From the NCBI GenBank assembly GCA_037481615.1, contig JBBFLI010000007.1: a stretch of DNA of 64,000 bases, one strand, 5' to 3'. The stretch's first letter is position 1. Each line of letters starts with the position of its first letter. Source of the DNA: SpSt-501 sp037481615 (GTDB lineage Bacteria > Desulfobacterota > Desulfobacteria > Desulfobacterales > SpSt-501). The translations under genes were made by a program, and so were the position numbers. Positions 1 through 9,600 of this stretch are shown one piece after another. Below the pieces are notes generated by a model. It did not search any database and was not told the origin of the DNA. It was given only the letters and a program-made list of their open reading frames with translations.

Positions 1-651
1 CATGACGGCCCGCCGCTCCACCTTCTTCAGGAGCTCGAGGATCTTGTTCGCCATCATGCGGCAGAGCCCGGCCGTCACCTCGGCCTTGGGGATGCCCTTG
101 TTGGTCGCGTGGGTGCAGTCGGACTTGCAGAAGACCGAACAACGGCCGGAGACGGGGTAGGGCCGCTCGACGGCGGCGAACCGCGCGGCCTCCTCGAGGG
201 AGACGTTCATGCGGCGCAGCTGCTGCAGGAAGAACTCCCCCGTGCCCGAGGCGCATTTGTTGCCGGTGATGACGTTTCCGATGCGGCCGTGGCGGTCGAG
301 GACGTAGACCATGAACGTCTCGCCCCCCGCGGAGACGACGGCGGGGCAGTCGACGCCTTCGGGCTTGACGAAGGGGTAGGCCGCCTCGACGGCCTCGGGC
401 TCGGGGATGGAGGTGAGGTGGACGAAGGTGCGGAATTTCCGCCCGGTGGCGGCGATGCGCTCGGCCGACGCCGGCTCGATCGCGGCCAGCGCCTTCTGCA
501 GGGCCGCGCGCGGGTTTCCCTCGTGGGCCAGGAGAAAGACCCGGGTGATGCGGGGCTTCGCCCCCGGCCGCGCGGCGTCCGTTTCCAGACGGACGGCCGA
601 GATGGTCGACGCCCCCAGGCAGATACCGATCGAAGAGGATGCGCGTTTCAT
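1..651 (-). CDS. BadF/BadG/BcrA/BcrD-family ATPase (2-hydroxyacyl-CoA dehydratase / benzoyl-CoA reductase activator type), cut by the window edge
   Basis: The frame is open from an ATG at 649-651 to base 1, giving the first 217 residues; the C-terminus lies beyond the left edge. The protein has the ASKHA ATPase look of the activator family. NKCASGTGEF (Cys133) and GRCSVFCKSD (Cys171) match the two places where family members such as HgdC carry the cysteines that bridge a [4Fe-4S] cluster at the dimer interface. Family role: ATP-driven delivery of a low-potential electron to a dehydratase or reductase. The partner enzyme is not visible here, so the substrate is unknown. Long versions of this family carry two ATPase domains plus DUF2229, and the missing part could contain those. 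No strong ribosome site is seen; a possible promoter lies 40-70 bases upstream. Confidence 0.85.
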   Translation of the reverse strand, partial: MKRASSSIGICLGASTISAVRLETDAARPGAKPRITRVFLLAHEGNPRAALQKALAAIEPASAERIAATGRKFRTFVHLTSIPEPEAVEAAYPFVKPEGVDCPAVVSAGGETFMVYVLDRHGRIGNVITGNKCASGTGEFFLQQLRRMNVSLEEAARFAAVERPYPVSGRCSVFCKSDCTHATNKGIPKAEVTAGLCRMMANKILELLKKVERRAVM

Positions 652-690
652 GGCTGACCCAGGCAACCGCTCGAATCACCGAAACAAACT

Positions 691-719
691 CTCATAGTGC
701 AAAAGAGATGCGCTGGCAA
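691..719 (-). promoter_or_regulatory. Possible sigma-70 promoter of the activator gene
   Basis: On the minus strand TTGCCA (714-719) is followed after 17 bases by TATGAG (691-696). These match the -35 consensus at 5 of 6 and the -10 consensus at 4 of 6 positions. The predicted start of transcription lies about 35 bases before the ATG at 651. The site is unverified and the -10 is weak. Confidence 0.4.
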
Positions 720-802
720 GGGGGACGGGAGGATCGATTGCGATTTCAAGGTGTTTGCTTCATGCCGCGTCAGAGCCGGCCGCGGGCGCGGCAGGCCCCC
801 CC

Positions 803-2290
803 TCAACGGGCTTGCGCCGGCCGCGGAGGCCTCTCGGCCCCCGCCTCCGTCGGTCGCAGGTGCCCGGTGAACAGAGGGGAGGCCGCATAGGCGAGCATGA
901 AGAGGAAGAGCACGTAGCCGTAGAAGGGGGTGAAAATCGAGATCAGCAGGGCGAAGGTCGCCCGGCCGAACCAGGGGTGGCGGCTCATGAAACGGCCGGC
1001 GTGGAGGTAGCGCACGGGGTAGAGGTTCATCAGCAGGGCCGCCCCGACGAAAGTGAAGGCGCTGACCCAGGCCCAGAACACGGCGGCGGCCGAGACGTCC
1101 CCCGCGGCCGGGCCGGCGAGCACCATCGGCCCGGCGACGAGGAGCGCCCCGGCCGGGGTCGGCATGCCCTTGAAGAAGCCGGGGACGGGGTTTTTGTCGA
1201 GGGTGAAGTAGACGAGCCGCAGGATCCCGGCTGCGGCGTAGACGACCCCGATCGCGGCGGCGGGCAAGGCCTGGACGGAGGCGGCCGGGCTGCGGTCGAG
1301 GAGGATGACGAGCATCCAGGCCGGGACGATGCAGAAGCTCACCGCGTCGGCGATGTCGTCGAGGAGAGCGCCCGTCGTCACCTTGCGCGGCCGCGGCTCT
1401 TCGCCGGGGAGCGGCTCGTTCAGGCCGAGCCGCCGGGCGAGCGCGCCGTCCAGCTTGTCGAAGAAGGCGGCCCCGATCAGGAAGAGCGAGGCTTCCCGGA
1501 AACGGTCGTGGTGGGCGAAGAGAAGGGCGAGCAGGCCCATGCTCGCGTTCATCAGGGTGAGCGCGTTCGGGAAGAAAGAGAGGATCTTGCGCCGCAGCCG
1601 CTCGTCGCCCAGGCAGAGGTCGTCCAGGGCGAGGTTGCCGTAGCGGCGGATCGTCGCCGCGATGGAGCCGAAATTGATGACGAGGAAGAGGATCTCGATG
1701 AAGAAGAGGGTCCGCAGCGGCGCCTCGCCGAGCTGGGCGATCCAGCGGTAGGGCGTCGTGGTGGGGCCTTCGGGGATGTAGAAGGCGTAGGCGTAGAGGA
1801 GCGCCCCGACCGGCGCGGCGACCGCCGTGCGCAGGCGGGTGAACTCGCGGTACTCGGGCTCCTGCTCGTAACGAAGCGCGACGCCGCGCATGAAGTGCGC
1901 GAAGTTGTCGCGCACGAGCACGGTGATCGCCAGAAACAGGACGAGCACCGCGTGCAGAAGCTCGGTGCGCGTGGGGTCCTCGGCCCTGTGCAGCCGCCAC
2001 ATGCAGCCGACGGCGACGAGCGGGAAGATGATCGCGTAGATCAGCTTGTCGAGGATGCGGTCGGCGAGCTGGGCCATCTGGGGGTGGGGGTAGTAACGGG
2101 CGGCGAACCAGCCGTCGACCAGGTCGAAGGTCATCGCGGTGAAGAGAAAGACCACCCCCACGAGATACAAGGCGGGGCTTGCGGTCCACATGACCGCCAC
2201 GGCGCAGAGCATGCCCCCGAAGACGAGCGGCAGCCGCCCGAAGACGAGAAGCGCCGTGATGCGCTGGGAGAATCGCACGCTGCGGGTCAT
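803..2290 (-). CDS. Fusion of two CDP-alcohol phosphatidyltransferase domains
   Basis: Integral membrane protein of 495 residues carrying two copies of the CDP-alcohol phosphatidyltransferase active-site signature. The first is DLVDGWFAAR followed by LADRILD; the second is DKLDGALARRL followed by LLDDIADAVSF. The family transfers a phosphatidyl group from CDP-diacylglycerol to an alcohol with release of CMP, and the second half most resembles phosphatidylserine-synthase-like enzymes. Most family members have one domain, so this one is about twice the usual length. I chose the ATG at 2290 because the longer open frame (to 2494) runs through a good promoter and over the start of the divergent murJ. 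The acceptor alcohols cannot be read from sequence. The first domain has a longer, altered spacing between its motif halves and may be less active. Confidence 0.8.
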   Translation of the reverse strand: MTRSVRFSQRITALLVFGRLPLVFGGMLCAVAVMWTASPALYLVGVVFLFTAMTFDLVDGWFAARYYPHPQMAQLADRILDKLIYAIIFPLVAVGCMWRLHRAEDPTRTELLHAVLVLFLAITVLVRDNFAHFMRGVALRYEQEPEYREFTRLRTAVAAPVGALLYAYAFYIPEGPTTTPYRWIAQLGEAPLRTLFFIEILFLVINFGSIAATIRRYGNLALDDLCLGDERLRRKILSFFPNALTLMNASMGLLALLFAHHDRFREASLFLIGAAFFDKLDGALARRLGLNEPLPGEEPRPRKVTTGALLDDIADAVSFCIVPAWMLVILLDRSPAASVQALPAAAIGVVYAAAGILRLVYFTLDKNPVPGFFKGMPTPAGALLVAGPMVLAGPAAGDVSAAAVFWAWVSAFTFVGAALLMNLYPVRYLHAGRFMSRHPWFGRATFALLISIFTPFYGYVLFLFMLAYAASPLFTGHLRPTEAGAERPPRPAQAR

Positions 2291-2353
2291 CCCCGTTCGT
2301 TGCCCTGAGGGGCGGGCGGTGGGTGGGTTGCGCAACTGCCCGGAACTTTTTCT

Positions 2354-2382
2354 TTCATAGTCAAACGGCCGCGCGAAGTCAA
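2354..2382 (-). promoter_or_regulatory. Sigma-70-type promoter of the phosphatidyltransferase fusion gene
   Basis: Minus strand TTGACT (2377-2382), 17-base spacer, TATGAA (2354-2359). It lies about 60 bases before the ATG at 2290 and inside the longer open frame, which argues for the shorter start. It sits in the divergent spacer shared with murJ. Confidence 0.6.
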
Positions 2383-2474
2383 GAAATCCCGGGCCGCGGC
2401 GCACGGGCGCGCGGCTTGTGATCGGGCGCCGGATGGGATAGCCTCGGCCGTCCCGAGCTTCCCGGGCGCGTGCC

Positions 2475-4058
2475 ATGGCCGCTTCGCTGAACACGAAAAT
2501 CGGTCTTGCTTCGGCCCTGATGATGGCCTCGGTCCTCTCGAGCCGCCTCGTGGGCCTGCTGCGCGAGATGACGCTCGCCTGGCTCGGCGGGGCCGGGGCC
2601 GAGGTCGACGCCTACCAGCTCGCCTTTCTCCTGCCGGAGATCCTGAACCACCTCGCCGCGACCGGCTTCCTCTCGGTCACCTTCATCCCGATCTTCGCCG
2701 CCCGGCGTGAAAAAGACCCCGCGGCCGCCTGGGAGAGCTTCGCGGTGATCGGGACGGTCTTCGGGGCGGCGGCCGCGGGGCTCGTGTTCTGGGCTTTCCT
2801 GGCGGCGCCGGCTCTCGTCGGGCTTCTCGCCCCCGGGGTCGCGGACCCCGCCGTCCTCCGCGCCGCAACCCGCATGACGCGCATCATCGTCCCGGCGCAG
2901 TTTTTCTTCTTCGCCGGCTCGCTCCTCATGGCGGTGCAGTTCGCCTCCGGCCGCTTTCTCTTTCCCGCCCTCGCCCCCCTCGCCTACAACCTCGGGATCA
3001 TCGGCGGCGGGGTTTTCCTCTCCCCCTGGCTCGGGATCGACGGCTTCGCCTGGGGGGTGCTCGCGGGGGCCTTCGGGGGAAACTTCCTGCTGCAGATTCC
3101 GGGCGCGCGCCGGGCGGGGCTCACCTTTTCCCTGCGGTTCGCGCCCTTCCACCCCGACGTGGCGGCCTATCTGAAGATGACGCTCCCCCTCATGGTGGGG
3201 CTGACGATGGGTTTTTCCTCCGAGGTCTTCTTTCGTCTCTTCGGCTCGTATCTCCCCGAGGGCGGGGTGGCCGTCTTGAACTTCGGCCTGCGCATGATGC
3301 TCATCCTCGTCGGGGTCTTCGGCCAGGCGCTGGGGACGGCCTCCTTTCCCTTCCTCGCCGAGCTGGCCGCGGCCGGCCGGCTGGAAGAGCTCCACGCGCT
3401 GCTCGACCGCACGCTCCGCGCGCTCGCCTGGATCCTGCCCGCCGCGGCGCTCCTCGCCGTGGTGAGCCCCGAGGCGGTGCGCCTGCTCTTCCAGCGCGGG
3501 CGGTTCGGGGAGGAGGCGGTCGGCCCCACGGTCCTCGCCCTGCGCGGGTTTCTCCCCGGGGCTGTGGCCTATGCCGCCTACGCCCTGGTGGTGCGCGGCT
3601 TTTACGCCCTGCGGAACACCTGGCTCCCCGCCCTCTACGGCACGGCGGCGGTTCTCGTCTCGATCCCCCTCTATCCCCTCGGACTCGCCTGGGCGGGGGT
3701 CGCGGGGGTGGCCTGGGCGGTCTCCCTCTCGGGGATCCTCCAGGCGGGCGGGCTCTACTGGCTCTGGAGCCGGAGGGCCCCTTCGGCCCGGGGCCGGCGG
3801 CAGGTGGCGGCCGCCTACCTGAGGCTGGCGCTTTTCGGGCTCGCCGTGCTGGGGGTGCTCTCGCCGTTGCGCGCGGCGCTCGCCGCGCGGCTCGCGCCGG
3901 GCGCCGGGGCGAGCCTGATCGTTCTCGCCGCCGTTGCGGCGGGATTTCTGCTGCTGCTCGCGGCGTCGTCGCGACTGGCGGCCTTCCCCGAGGGCGCCGA
4001 GGCCGTGCGGTTCCTCGCGCGTCTGGGGTCTTGGAGGCGGTCGGGCCGGGGGAGGTGA
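2475..4058 (+). CDS. murJ: Lipid II flippase MurJ (MviN family)
   Basis: 527-residue polytopic membrane protein of the MOP exporter superfamily; MurJ proteins flip the peptidoglycan precursor lipid II from the cytoplasmic to the periplasmic face of the inner membrane. The N-terminal stretch SSRLVGLLREM followed by DAYQLAFLLPE and the region around FIPIFAARRE are typical of MviN/MurJ, as is the length. About fourteen hydrophobic segments alternate through the protein. The gene is divergent from the phosphatidyltransferase fusion and converges with fabH, only 4 bases apart at the stop codons, so it appears to be a single-gene unit. No strong ribosome-binding site is visible before the ATG; the GCC-rich leader is unhelpful. 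Confidence 0.92.
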   Translation: MAASLNTKIGLASALMMASVLSSRLVGLLREMTLAWLGGAGAEVDAYQLAFLLPEILNHLAATGFLSVTFIPIFAARREKDPAAAWESFAVIGTVFGAAAAGLVFWAFLAAPALVGLLAPGVADPAVLRAATRMTRIIVPAQFFFFAGSLLMAVQFASGRFLFPALAPLAYNLGIIGGGVFLSPWLGIDGFAWGVLAGAFGGNFLLQIPGARRAGLTFSLRFAPFHPDVAAYLKMTLPLMVGLTMGFSSEVFFRLFGSYLPEGGVAVLNFGLRMMLILVGVFGQALGTASFPFLAELAAAGRLEELHALLDRTLRALAWILPAAALLAVVSPEAVRLLFQRGRFGEEAVGPTVLALRGFLPGAVAYAAYALVVRGFYALRNTWLPALYGTAAVLVSIPLYPLGLAWAGVAGVAWAVSLSGILQAGGLYWLWSRRAPSARGRRQVAAAYLRLALFGLAVLGVLSPLRAALAARLAPGAGASLIVLAAVAAGFLLLLAASSRLAAFPEGAEAVRFLARLGSWRRSGRGR

Positions 4059-4062
4059 GCCT

Positions 4063-5055
4063 TCAGGCCCAGCGGATGAGGGCGCTCCCCCAGGTCAACC
4101 CGCCGCCGAAGACCGGCAGGCAGACGAGATCCCCCGGCCGGATGCTTCCGTCGCGCACCGCCTCGTCGAGGGAGATGGCGCAGGAGGCCGAGGAGATGTT
4201 CCCGTACTTGTGGAGCGTGACGTAGAATCGCTCGAAGGGGATCTTCAGGGTGTCGGCGATGCTGCGGAACATGCGCAGGTTCGCCTGGTGCGGGATGAAC
4301 CAGGCGATGTCCTCGAGACGGATGCCGTTTGCCGCCACGCATTCCTTGATCGCATCGACGAATCCGCGGACGGCGATGCGGAAGCTCAGGTTCGCCTCGA
4401 TCATCTTGAGGGTGTGCAGCTTGCGCTCGACGCTTTCGTGGCTGATGGGCGTGGTGCGCGAACCCCCGCCGGGGAGGAGCAGGTCCTTGCCGCGGGCGCC
4501 GTCGGTGTGCAGGTGGGTGGAGACGAGCTCGGGGCCCTCTTCGCCGCGGGTGAGCAGGGCCGCCCCCGCGCCGTCGCCCCAGAGGATGCAGGTCGAACGG
4601 TCGGTGTAGTCGAGGGTGCGGCTCATCACCTCGGCGGCCGCCACGAGCACGCGCCGGCAGGCGCCGGTCTTGAGGTACTGCTCGGCGACGTTCAGGGCGA
4701 AGACGAAGCCCGAGCAGGCCGCGGTCACGTCGAAGCTGACCGCCTGGGGGGCGTCGAGCTTGGCCTGGAGCCAGTTGGCGGCCGAGGGGCAGCAGGTGTC
4801 CGGGGTGATCGTGGCGACGACGATCAGATCGAGGTCGCGCGCGCTCCAGCCCGCGGCCGCGAGCGCCCGCCGGGAGGCCTCGAAGGCGAGGTCCGAGGTG
4901 GCGACCTCGGGGTCGGCGATCCGGCGCTCGCCCACCCCCGTGCGGGTGCGGATCCACTCGTCGCTCGTGTCGAGGCCCATGTTCTGGAGGTCCTGGTTGG
5001 TCAGCCGCTTCGGGGGGACATAGGAGCCCGTCCCGGCGATCCGCACGCGTTCCAT
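4063..5055 (-). CDS. fabH: Beta-ketoacyl-ACP synthase III
   Basis: 330 residues, the usual size for FabH, which condenses an acyl-CoA (commonly acetyl-CoA) with malonyl-ACP to start fatty-acid synthesis in the cytoplasm. The catalytic triad is complete: Cys114 in TAACSGF, His256 in PHQANLRM and Asn286 in YGNISSAS. An AGGAG ribosome site precedes the ATG. It is the second gene after a radical SAM gene, 36 bases downstream, and probably shares its transcript. No other fab genes are nearby, so it could alternatively start a secondary lipid rather than bulk fatty acids; primer specificity cannot be read from sequence. Confidence 0.92.
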   Translation of the reverse strand: MERVRIAGTGSYVPPKRLTNQDLQNMGLDTSDEWIRTRTGVGERRIADPEVATSDLAFEASRRALAAAGWSARDLDLIVVATITPDTCCPSAANWLQAKLDAPQAVSFDVTAACSGFVFALNVAEQYLKTGACRRVLVAAAEVMSRTLDYTDRSTCILWGDGAGAALLTRGEEGPELVSTHLHTDGARGKDLLLPGGGSRTTPISHESVERKLHTLKMIEANLSFRIAVRGFVDAIKECVAANGIRLEDIAWFIPHQANLRMFRSIADTLKIPFERFYVTLHKYGNISSASCAISLDEAVRDGSIRPGDLVCLPVFGGGLTWGSALIRWA

Positions 5056-5091
5056 CGCTGTCGCTCTCCTTTTCCGCTTCCGCCGTCGATA

Positions 5092-6252
5092 TCAGAGGTA
5101 CTGGTCCACCAGTTCGGTCACGAACCGCTCGACGCCCCCATCCCCCTCGCGGGAGCGCAGCTCGTCGATCAGGTTGCGGATCTTGCGCGCGGTGGCGGGG
5201 TCGTGCTCGAGGTCGGAAAGCGAGCGGAAGGCCCCGCCGCGCCGGCCCACGCGGAAGACGAGCCGCTCCTCCTCCGGCAGGGCCTGGTAGTCCCGGATCA
5301 CCCCGAGCATGCGCTCCCGGTCCTCGGGGAGCTTTCCCGAAACCTCCTCGAGGAGGTTCATGATGTGGTCGCTGGCGATCGTGCTCGTGATCCCCTCGAG
5401 GTGTTCGAGAAAGACGCGGATCTCCTCGACGACCTCGTCGTCGCTCGGCAGCTCGAATTCGCCCGCGGCGAGCTTCGCGTGGAGCGGGGCGCGCCGCGGC
5501 ACCCGGAGGCTCCGCAGGCGGATGAAGTGGGGGTTGATGCGGTTGAGGACGCGCGCGGTCTCGACGGCGTGCTCGCGCCACAGGGCCCGGCCGCCCAAGC
5601 CCGGCATGACGTACTCGGAGACCTCGATGCCGGCCTCGATCAGCTTCCTTCCCGCTTCGACGTGCCGGTCGGCCGAGACCCCCTTCTTCATGAGGCGGAG
5701 CACCGCATCCGAGCCGCTTTCGAGGCCGAGATGCACGCGGTCGAGGCCCGCCTCGCGCAGGCGGCGCAGGTCCTCGAGCCGCCGGGCGGCGACGGTGCGC
5801 GAGCGCGCGTAGGTGGTCACCCGGCGGATTTCGGGGAAGGTGCGGCGCAGAAAGGAAAGCAGCCCGGCCAGCTCCTCCGGGGGCAGAATCAGGTTGTCCG
5901 CGTCCTGCAGAAAACACGCTCCGGACCCGTAGTAGAGCCAGGCGACGACACTGCGGGCGCTCGCGTGGAGGGGGGGGGCCTGCAGCAGGGCCCCGGCGAC
6001 CGCGTCGTTCACCGCCCCGCCGCAGCCCATGCGCCAGGAGGTCTCGATCACGTGGTCGGCGATGCGGCGTGCGGCGAGGATGTCCTCGCGGATCTCCTCC
6101 GCCGAGCGGCGCGAGAATTTTCGGCCCTTGTAGACCGGGCAGAATTCGCAGCGGTTCCAGGGGCAGTTGCGCGTGAAGCGCAAGAGCAGGCTCGCCGCCT
6201 CGTTCGGCGGACGGATCGGCCCCTGCTCGAATTGCATGGCGTTCCGGCTCAT
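5092..6252 (-). CDS. Radical SAM protein of unknown substrate
   Basis: About 386 residues from the ATG at 6252. Near the N-terminus the motif NCPWNRCEFC gives the three cysteines for the [4Fe-4S] cluster of radical SAM enzymes, with a C-x4-C-x2-C spacing typical of an Elp3/HemN-like branch. It is followed by a TIM-barrel-like stretch including VHLGLESGSD, the usual Elp3-family signature. The C-terminal 100 residues are charged and helical. The gene lies just upstream of fabH and the two are probably co-transcribed; a link to lipid or cofactor chemistry is inference only. The longer open frame to 6435 is rejected because it crosses a hairpin and the zinc-ribbon gene. A second ATG at 6237 is also possible. 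Confidence 0.75.
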   Translation of the reverse strand: MSRNAMQFEQGPIRPPNEAASLLLRFTRNCPWNRCEFCPVYKGRKFSRRSAEEIREDILAARRIADHVIETSWRMGCGGAVNDAVAGALLQAPPLHASARSVVAWLYYGSGACFLQDADNLILPPEELAGLLSFLRRTFPEIRRVTTYARSRTVAARRLEDLRRLREAGLDRVHLGLESGSDAVLRLMKKGVSADRHVEAGRKLIEAGIEVSEYVMPGLGGRALWREHAVETARVLNRINPHFIRLRSLRVPRRAPLHAKLAAGEFELPSDDEVVEEIRVFLEHLEGITSTIASDHIMNLLEEVSGKLPEDRERMLGVIRDYQALPEEERLVFRVGRRGGAFRSLSDLEHDPATARKIRNLIDELRSREGDGGVERFVTELVDQYL

Positions 6253-6255
6253 GGG

Positions 6256-6288
6256 AAAAGGGGCCGCCGGCCGGCTTCGCCGGCGGCC
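6256..6288 (-). terminator. Hairpin terminator between the zinc-ribbon gene and the radical SAM gene
   Basis: Two 10-base arms at 6262-6271 and 6279-6288 pair perfectly around a 7-base loop. On the minus strand the hairpin is followed by CCCTTTT. It fits an intrinsic terminator (or attenuator) after the zinc-ribbon gene, though the T run is short and the hairpin sits immediately before the next start codon. Confidence 0.5.
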
Positions 6289-6293
6289 GCGGT

Positions 6294-6515
6294 TCAGCGG
6301 ATCGGGTTCGGTTTGCAGAGGTGGGCCGCTTCCATCGCGACCCGGCCGCAGCCGCCGCAGACGAACTTCATCGCGGAGATCTTGTCCTTGCACACGTGGC
6401 GCGCGTCGACCGCGGGGGCGCCGCAGAAGGAGCATTTCGTCTTGTCGTCGCAGGGGTTGCAGAGGTGGCCGGGCGAGTCCGCCACGGCCCCGCAGGTCTT
6501 GCAGGTATAAGCCAT
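6294..6515 (-). CDS. Small protein with three zinc-ribbon-like repeats
   Basis: 73 residues beginning MAYTCKTCG. The protein is built from three similar blocks, each a CxxC pair followed about ten residues later by a conserved His-(Leu/Val)-Cys: CKTCG...GHLC, CSFCG...RHVC and CGGCG...AHLC, with an extra CNPC in the first link. This spacing suggests each block binds one zinc or forms a rubredoxin-like knuckle. A strong GGGAGG ribosome site lies 7 bases before the ATG. Function is unknown; such proteins may be metal stores, redox-sensitive adaptors or nucleic-acid binders. It lies between the AsmA-like gene and the radical SAM gene with its own terminator, so it may be expressed separately. Confidence 0.75.
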   Translation of the reverse strand: MAYTCKTCGAVADSPGHLCNPCDDKTKCSFCGAPAVDARHVCKDKISAMKFVCGGCGRVAMEAAHLCKPNPIR

Positions 6516-6631
6516 TGGGTGCCTCCCGAACCGGGGGTGCGTTTCAGGACCCTCGGGATTTCGGCCGGTTGCCGACCGTGCCGAATAGTGTTTCCCGCGC
6601 CGCGGAAAGTCAAGGCGGGCCCGGGTGGCGC

Positions 6632-9600
6632 TCAGCGGGCGATCGTGCCGCTTTCGATCTCCTCCATCCCCGGGATGAAGGGCTGGATGATCCGGACGGG
6701 AAGGAGGATCGCGCGCTTGAGCATCTCGAGGAGGCTCGTCCCGACCGCCTCCGGGGAAAGGGGCACGATCCTCGGGTCCTTGAGCTCGCCCGTCGCCTTC
6801 ATCGGCACGGCGACCAGCCGGCCGCCCAGGATCCAGCCCAGCCCGGGGATGCGGTTCACGATACGGTCGATCGTCTTGAAAGGGGAGACCATCAGGGTGA
6901 AGTCGAGGGTGCGCTGCAGCAGATCGATCTCGCCCCGGCCGCCCATCCACAGGGTGGGACCGTCGATCGTCCACTCGCGGACGTAGAGCTTGCCGCCCGC
7001 GAGCTCCAGCTCCGCCGTCGAGCGCCGGTAGTCGAAGCCGCCCGAGTCGAAATCGGGAAGGGAGCCGCGGTAGAGCTCGGTCAGGTTGAGCACGGTGAAG
7101 AGCCGGGCGAAAAAGGGGGATTTGCGGATGGTCCCGTCTTCGGCGACGAAAGCGAAACGGCCCGTCGCCGACCGCAGGAGGTCCTCCCCTCTCCCCCGCG
7201 CCTGCAGCGCACCGTCCAGGTTGAAATTGCCGCTCGCGATGCTCGATTCCCGCGTGAGGCAGGGGACCGTCTCTTCGAGGGGGCGGGCGTCCACGACGGG
7301 GACGAGGTAGGCGTCGATCGCGCCGCCGGCGAACCCCACCCGGCCCATGAAGAGCATGCCGCAGAGGGCGCCGCGCTCGATCCAGACGACCCCCCCCTCC
7401 CGCCCGCCGGGCTCGAGGCTCATCCGCAGGGGGGCGATTTCGAGCTCGCCGAGCACCGCCCGTTCCGCGGCGATCCCGATGCGGCCGGTCGGCTCGAGGG
7501 GTTCCGCCCCGCGGCGGCCGGCGAGCGGCTCGAGGTCCTTGGCGAGCCGCACGAGGTCGAGCCGGCCGGCCGTGAGATCGAGGCTCAGCCGGATCGCTTT
7601 CCCCTCGGCTTCGATCTCCCCGTCGACCCGCGCCGCGTTCGGCCCCAGGCCGGCCTCGATCCCCGCGAGCGCAAGGCGCAGCCCTGCGGGAGGCCCTTCC
7701 CGGCTGCCGGCCCGCAGGTGCCCCCCGGCGAGGCGGAGCGGCGCGCCCAGGAAGGGTCCGGCAAGCGAGAAATCCTCGGGCGCGGCCTCGAAGGCGAGGT
7801 GTGCGCTTGCACTTCCGTCGAGGGGAAGATCGATCTCCGCCGGCGAGAGGCGGAGCGCACCGCCGGCGCTTTCGATTTCCGAGAGCCACGCTGCCGCCGG
7901 CGGCAGACGGCGCAGCGCGGCGAGGAATTCCGCCGCCTCGATCCGCACCTCGGGGGCCGCGAGGTGGAAACGGCGGCCGGGGGCATACTCGAGGACCGCC
8001 TCCCGGGCCGTTGCGCCGCCGAAGGAGACGGCCTCCCCGGAAAGAGAAAGCCCCCCCCCGGCGGCCGACACCTCCCCGGAGCGGAGCGCAAGGCGGCCCC
8101 CCGGAAGAGCGCTTCCGACGGCGGCCTCCTCGATCGCCGCCCGCAGGAAGAGGCCTCCCGCGTCCTGCCGAAAAAGGGGGATCCGGGCTTCGAGATCCCG
8201 CGCCCGCAGGGTGCCGGCGGCGTCCGCGGGGAACAGGCCGGCCGCGGCCGGCGCGGCGGCGGCGATGAGGGGGACGAGGTCCCGGGCGTCGAGATGGAGG
8301 CGCTCGGCCGCGAGCTCGAGGCCGGGCTCCTGCGCCCAGCGGAAGGCGCCCGCGAGGTTCGTGACGCGCGAGCGGGAGAGCCCGACAGCGGGGCTGCGGA
8401 AGGCGAGGCCGGCACCGCGGAACTCGAGCCGCGCCTGGTCCACCTCGAGCGGGCCGGGGAGAGGGGCCGCCTCCAGCGAAAGGCCCCGCAGGTCGCCCGC
8501 GGCGGAGAGGCGCCAGGTGGCCGCCGCGAGCGGGTCGCCCTCGAAGCGCGCCTGCCGCAGGGAAAGCCGGCCGCGCCCCACGGCGAGCCCGCCTGCGGGC
8601 CGCAGCCGGGCGAGGAGATCGGCCGCCTGAGCGAGGTCGATCTCGGCCTCATCGGCCGCGGCCGTGAGGCGGGTTTCGCCGCCCGCCCCCACGAGGCAGC
8701 CGAATCCCAGGCCGCGCAGGCGGGAGTCTCCGATTTCCGCCTCCACCCCGGCGGCCTGCACCCGCCTCCCCTCGAGGGCGAAAGAGCCGCCGCGGACGGC
8801 GATCGGCCCCGGCAGGGGAAGGTAGCGGCCCCGGAGATCGAGATCCCGGGCGCTGACCGTGACGTCCACATCCGCGTGCGTGCCGCTCAACTGCAGCCTT
8901 CCCCGCGCGGTGCCGGAAAAATCGCGGACGAGGGCCATCTGCTCCCGGAAGGCGGGGATGCGGACCAGCCGCGCGAGCAGCCCCGGCAGGGGGGAGAGCT
9001 CGGCTTCGATCGCAATGTCGAGGGAAAGGAGCGGGTTGGCCGAGGAGAGTCCGACATCCAGGCTCCCCTCGCTTCCGGACGCCCCGAGCGTGCGGGCGGA
9101 GAGCGCCCGGCCGTGGAGGATGCCGCGCTCGATCCGCGCCTCGCCGTTCACTTCCTCGAGGTCGAGATCGACCCACGGGAGCCGGATGCGGCCCCCCGCG
9201 AGGCGGCCGCGGAGGAAGAGACGGTCCAGGCGGTCGAGATCCGACCAGGTGTCGCCCGTGAGGCGGACCTCGACCTCGGGCGCGTTTCCCGCCCGCAGGA
9301 CCTCGAAGAGGAGGCGCACGTCTTCGAAATCGCCGAGCAGGCCGAGGGCCGCCTCGCGGGCCCTCTCCACCCCCGCCCGCCCGGCGATCGTGACCTGGAT
9401 GCGCGGGGTGGCGCGGTCGTCCACGACCGCATCCAGCGTGAGCGCGGCCGCCGGATTCCGGAAGGAGAGCCCGGGGACCGAAAGGTGCGTCCGCAAGCCT
9501 TCCCGCCCGAGCCGGGCTTCGAGACGCTCGATCGCCAGAGCCGTGCGGCGGCCTCCGGTCTCGAGCAGGAGCTCGGCGGAGCCTGCGGTGAGGGTGATCG

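Noticed and set aside
2291..2494. Longer start for the phosphatidyltransferase fusion
   Set aside because: It would run across a good promoter and into murJ, and the extra residues are basic shadow sequence.
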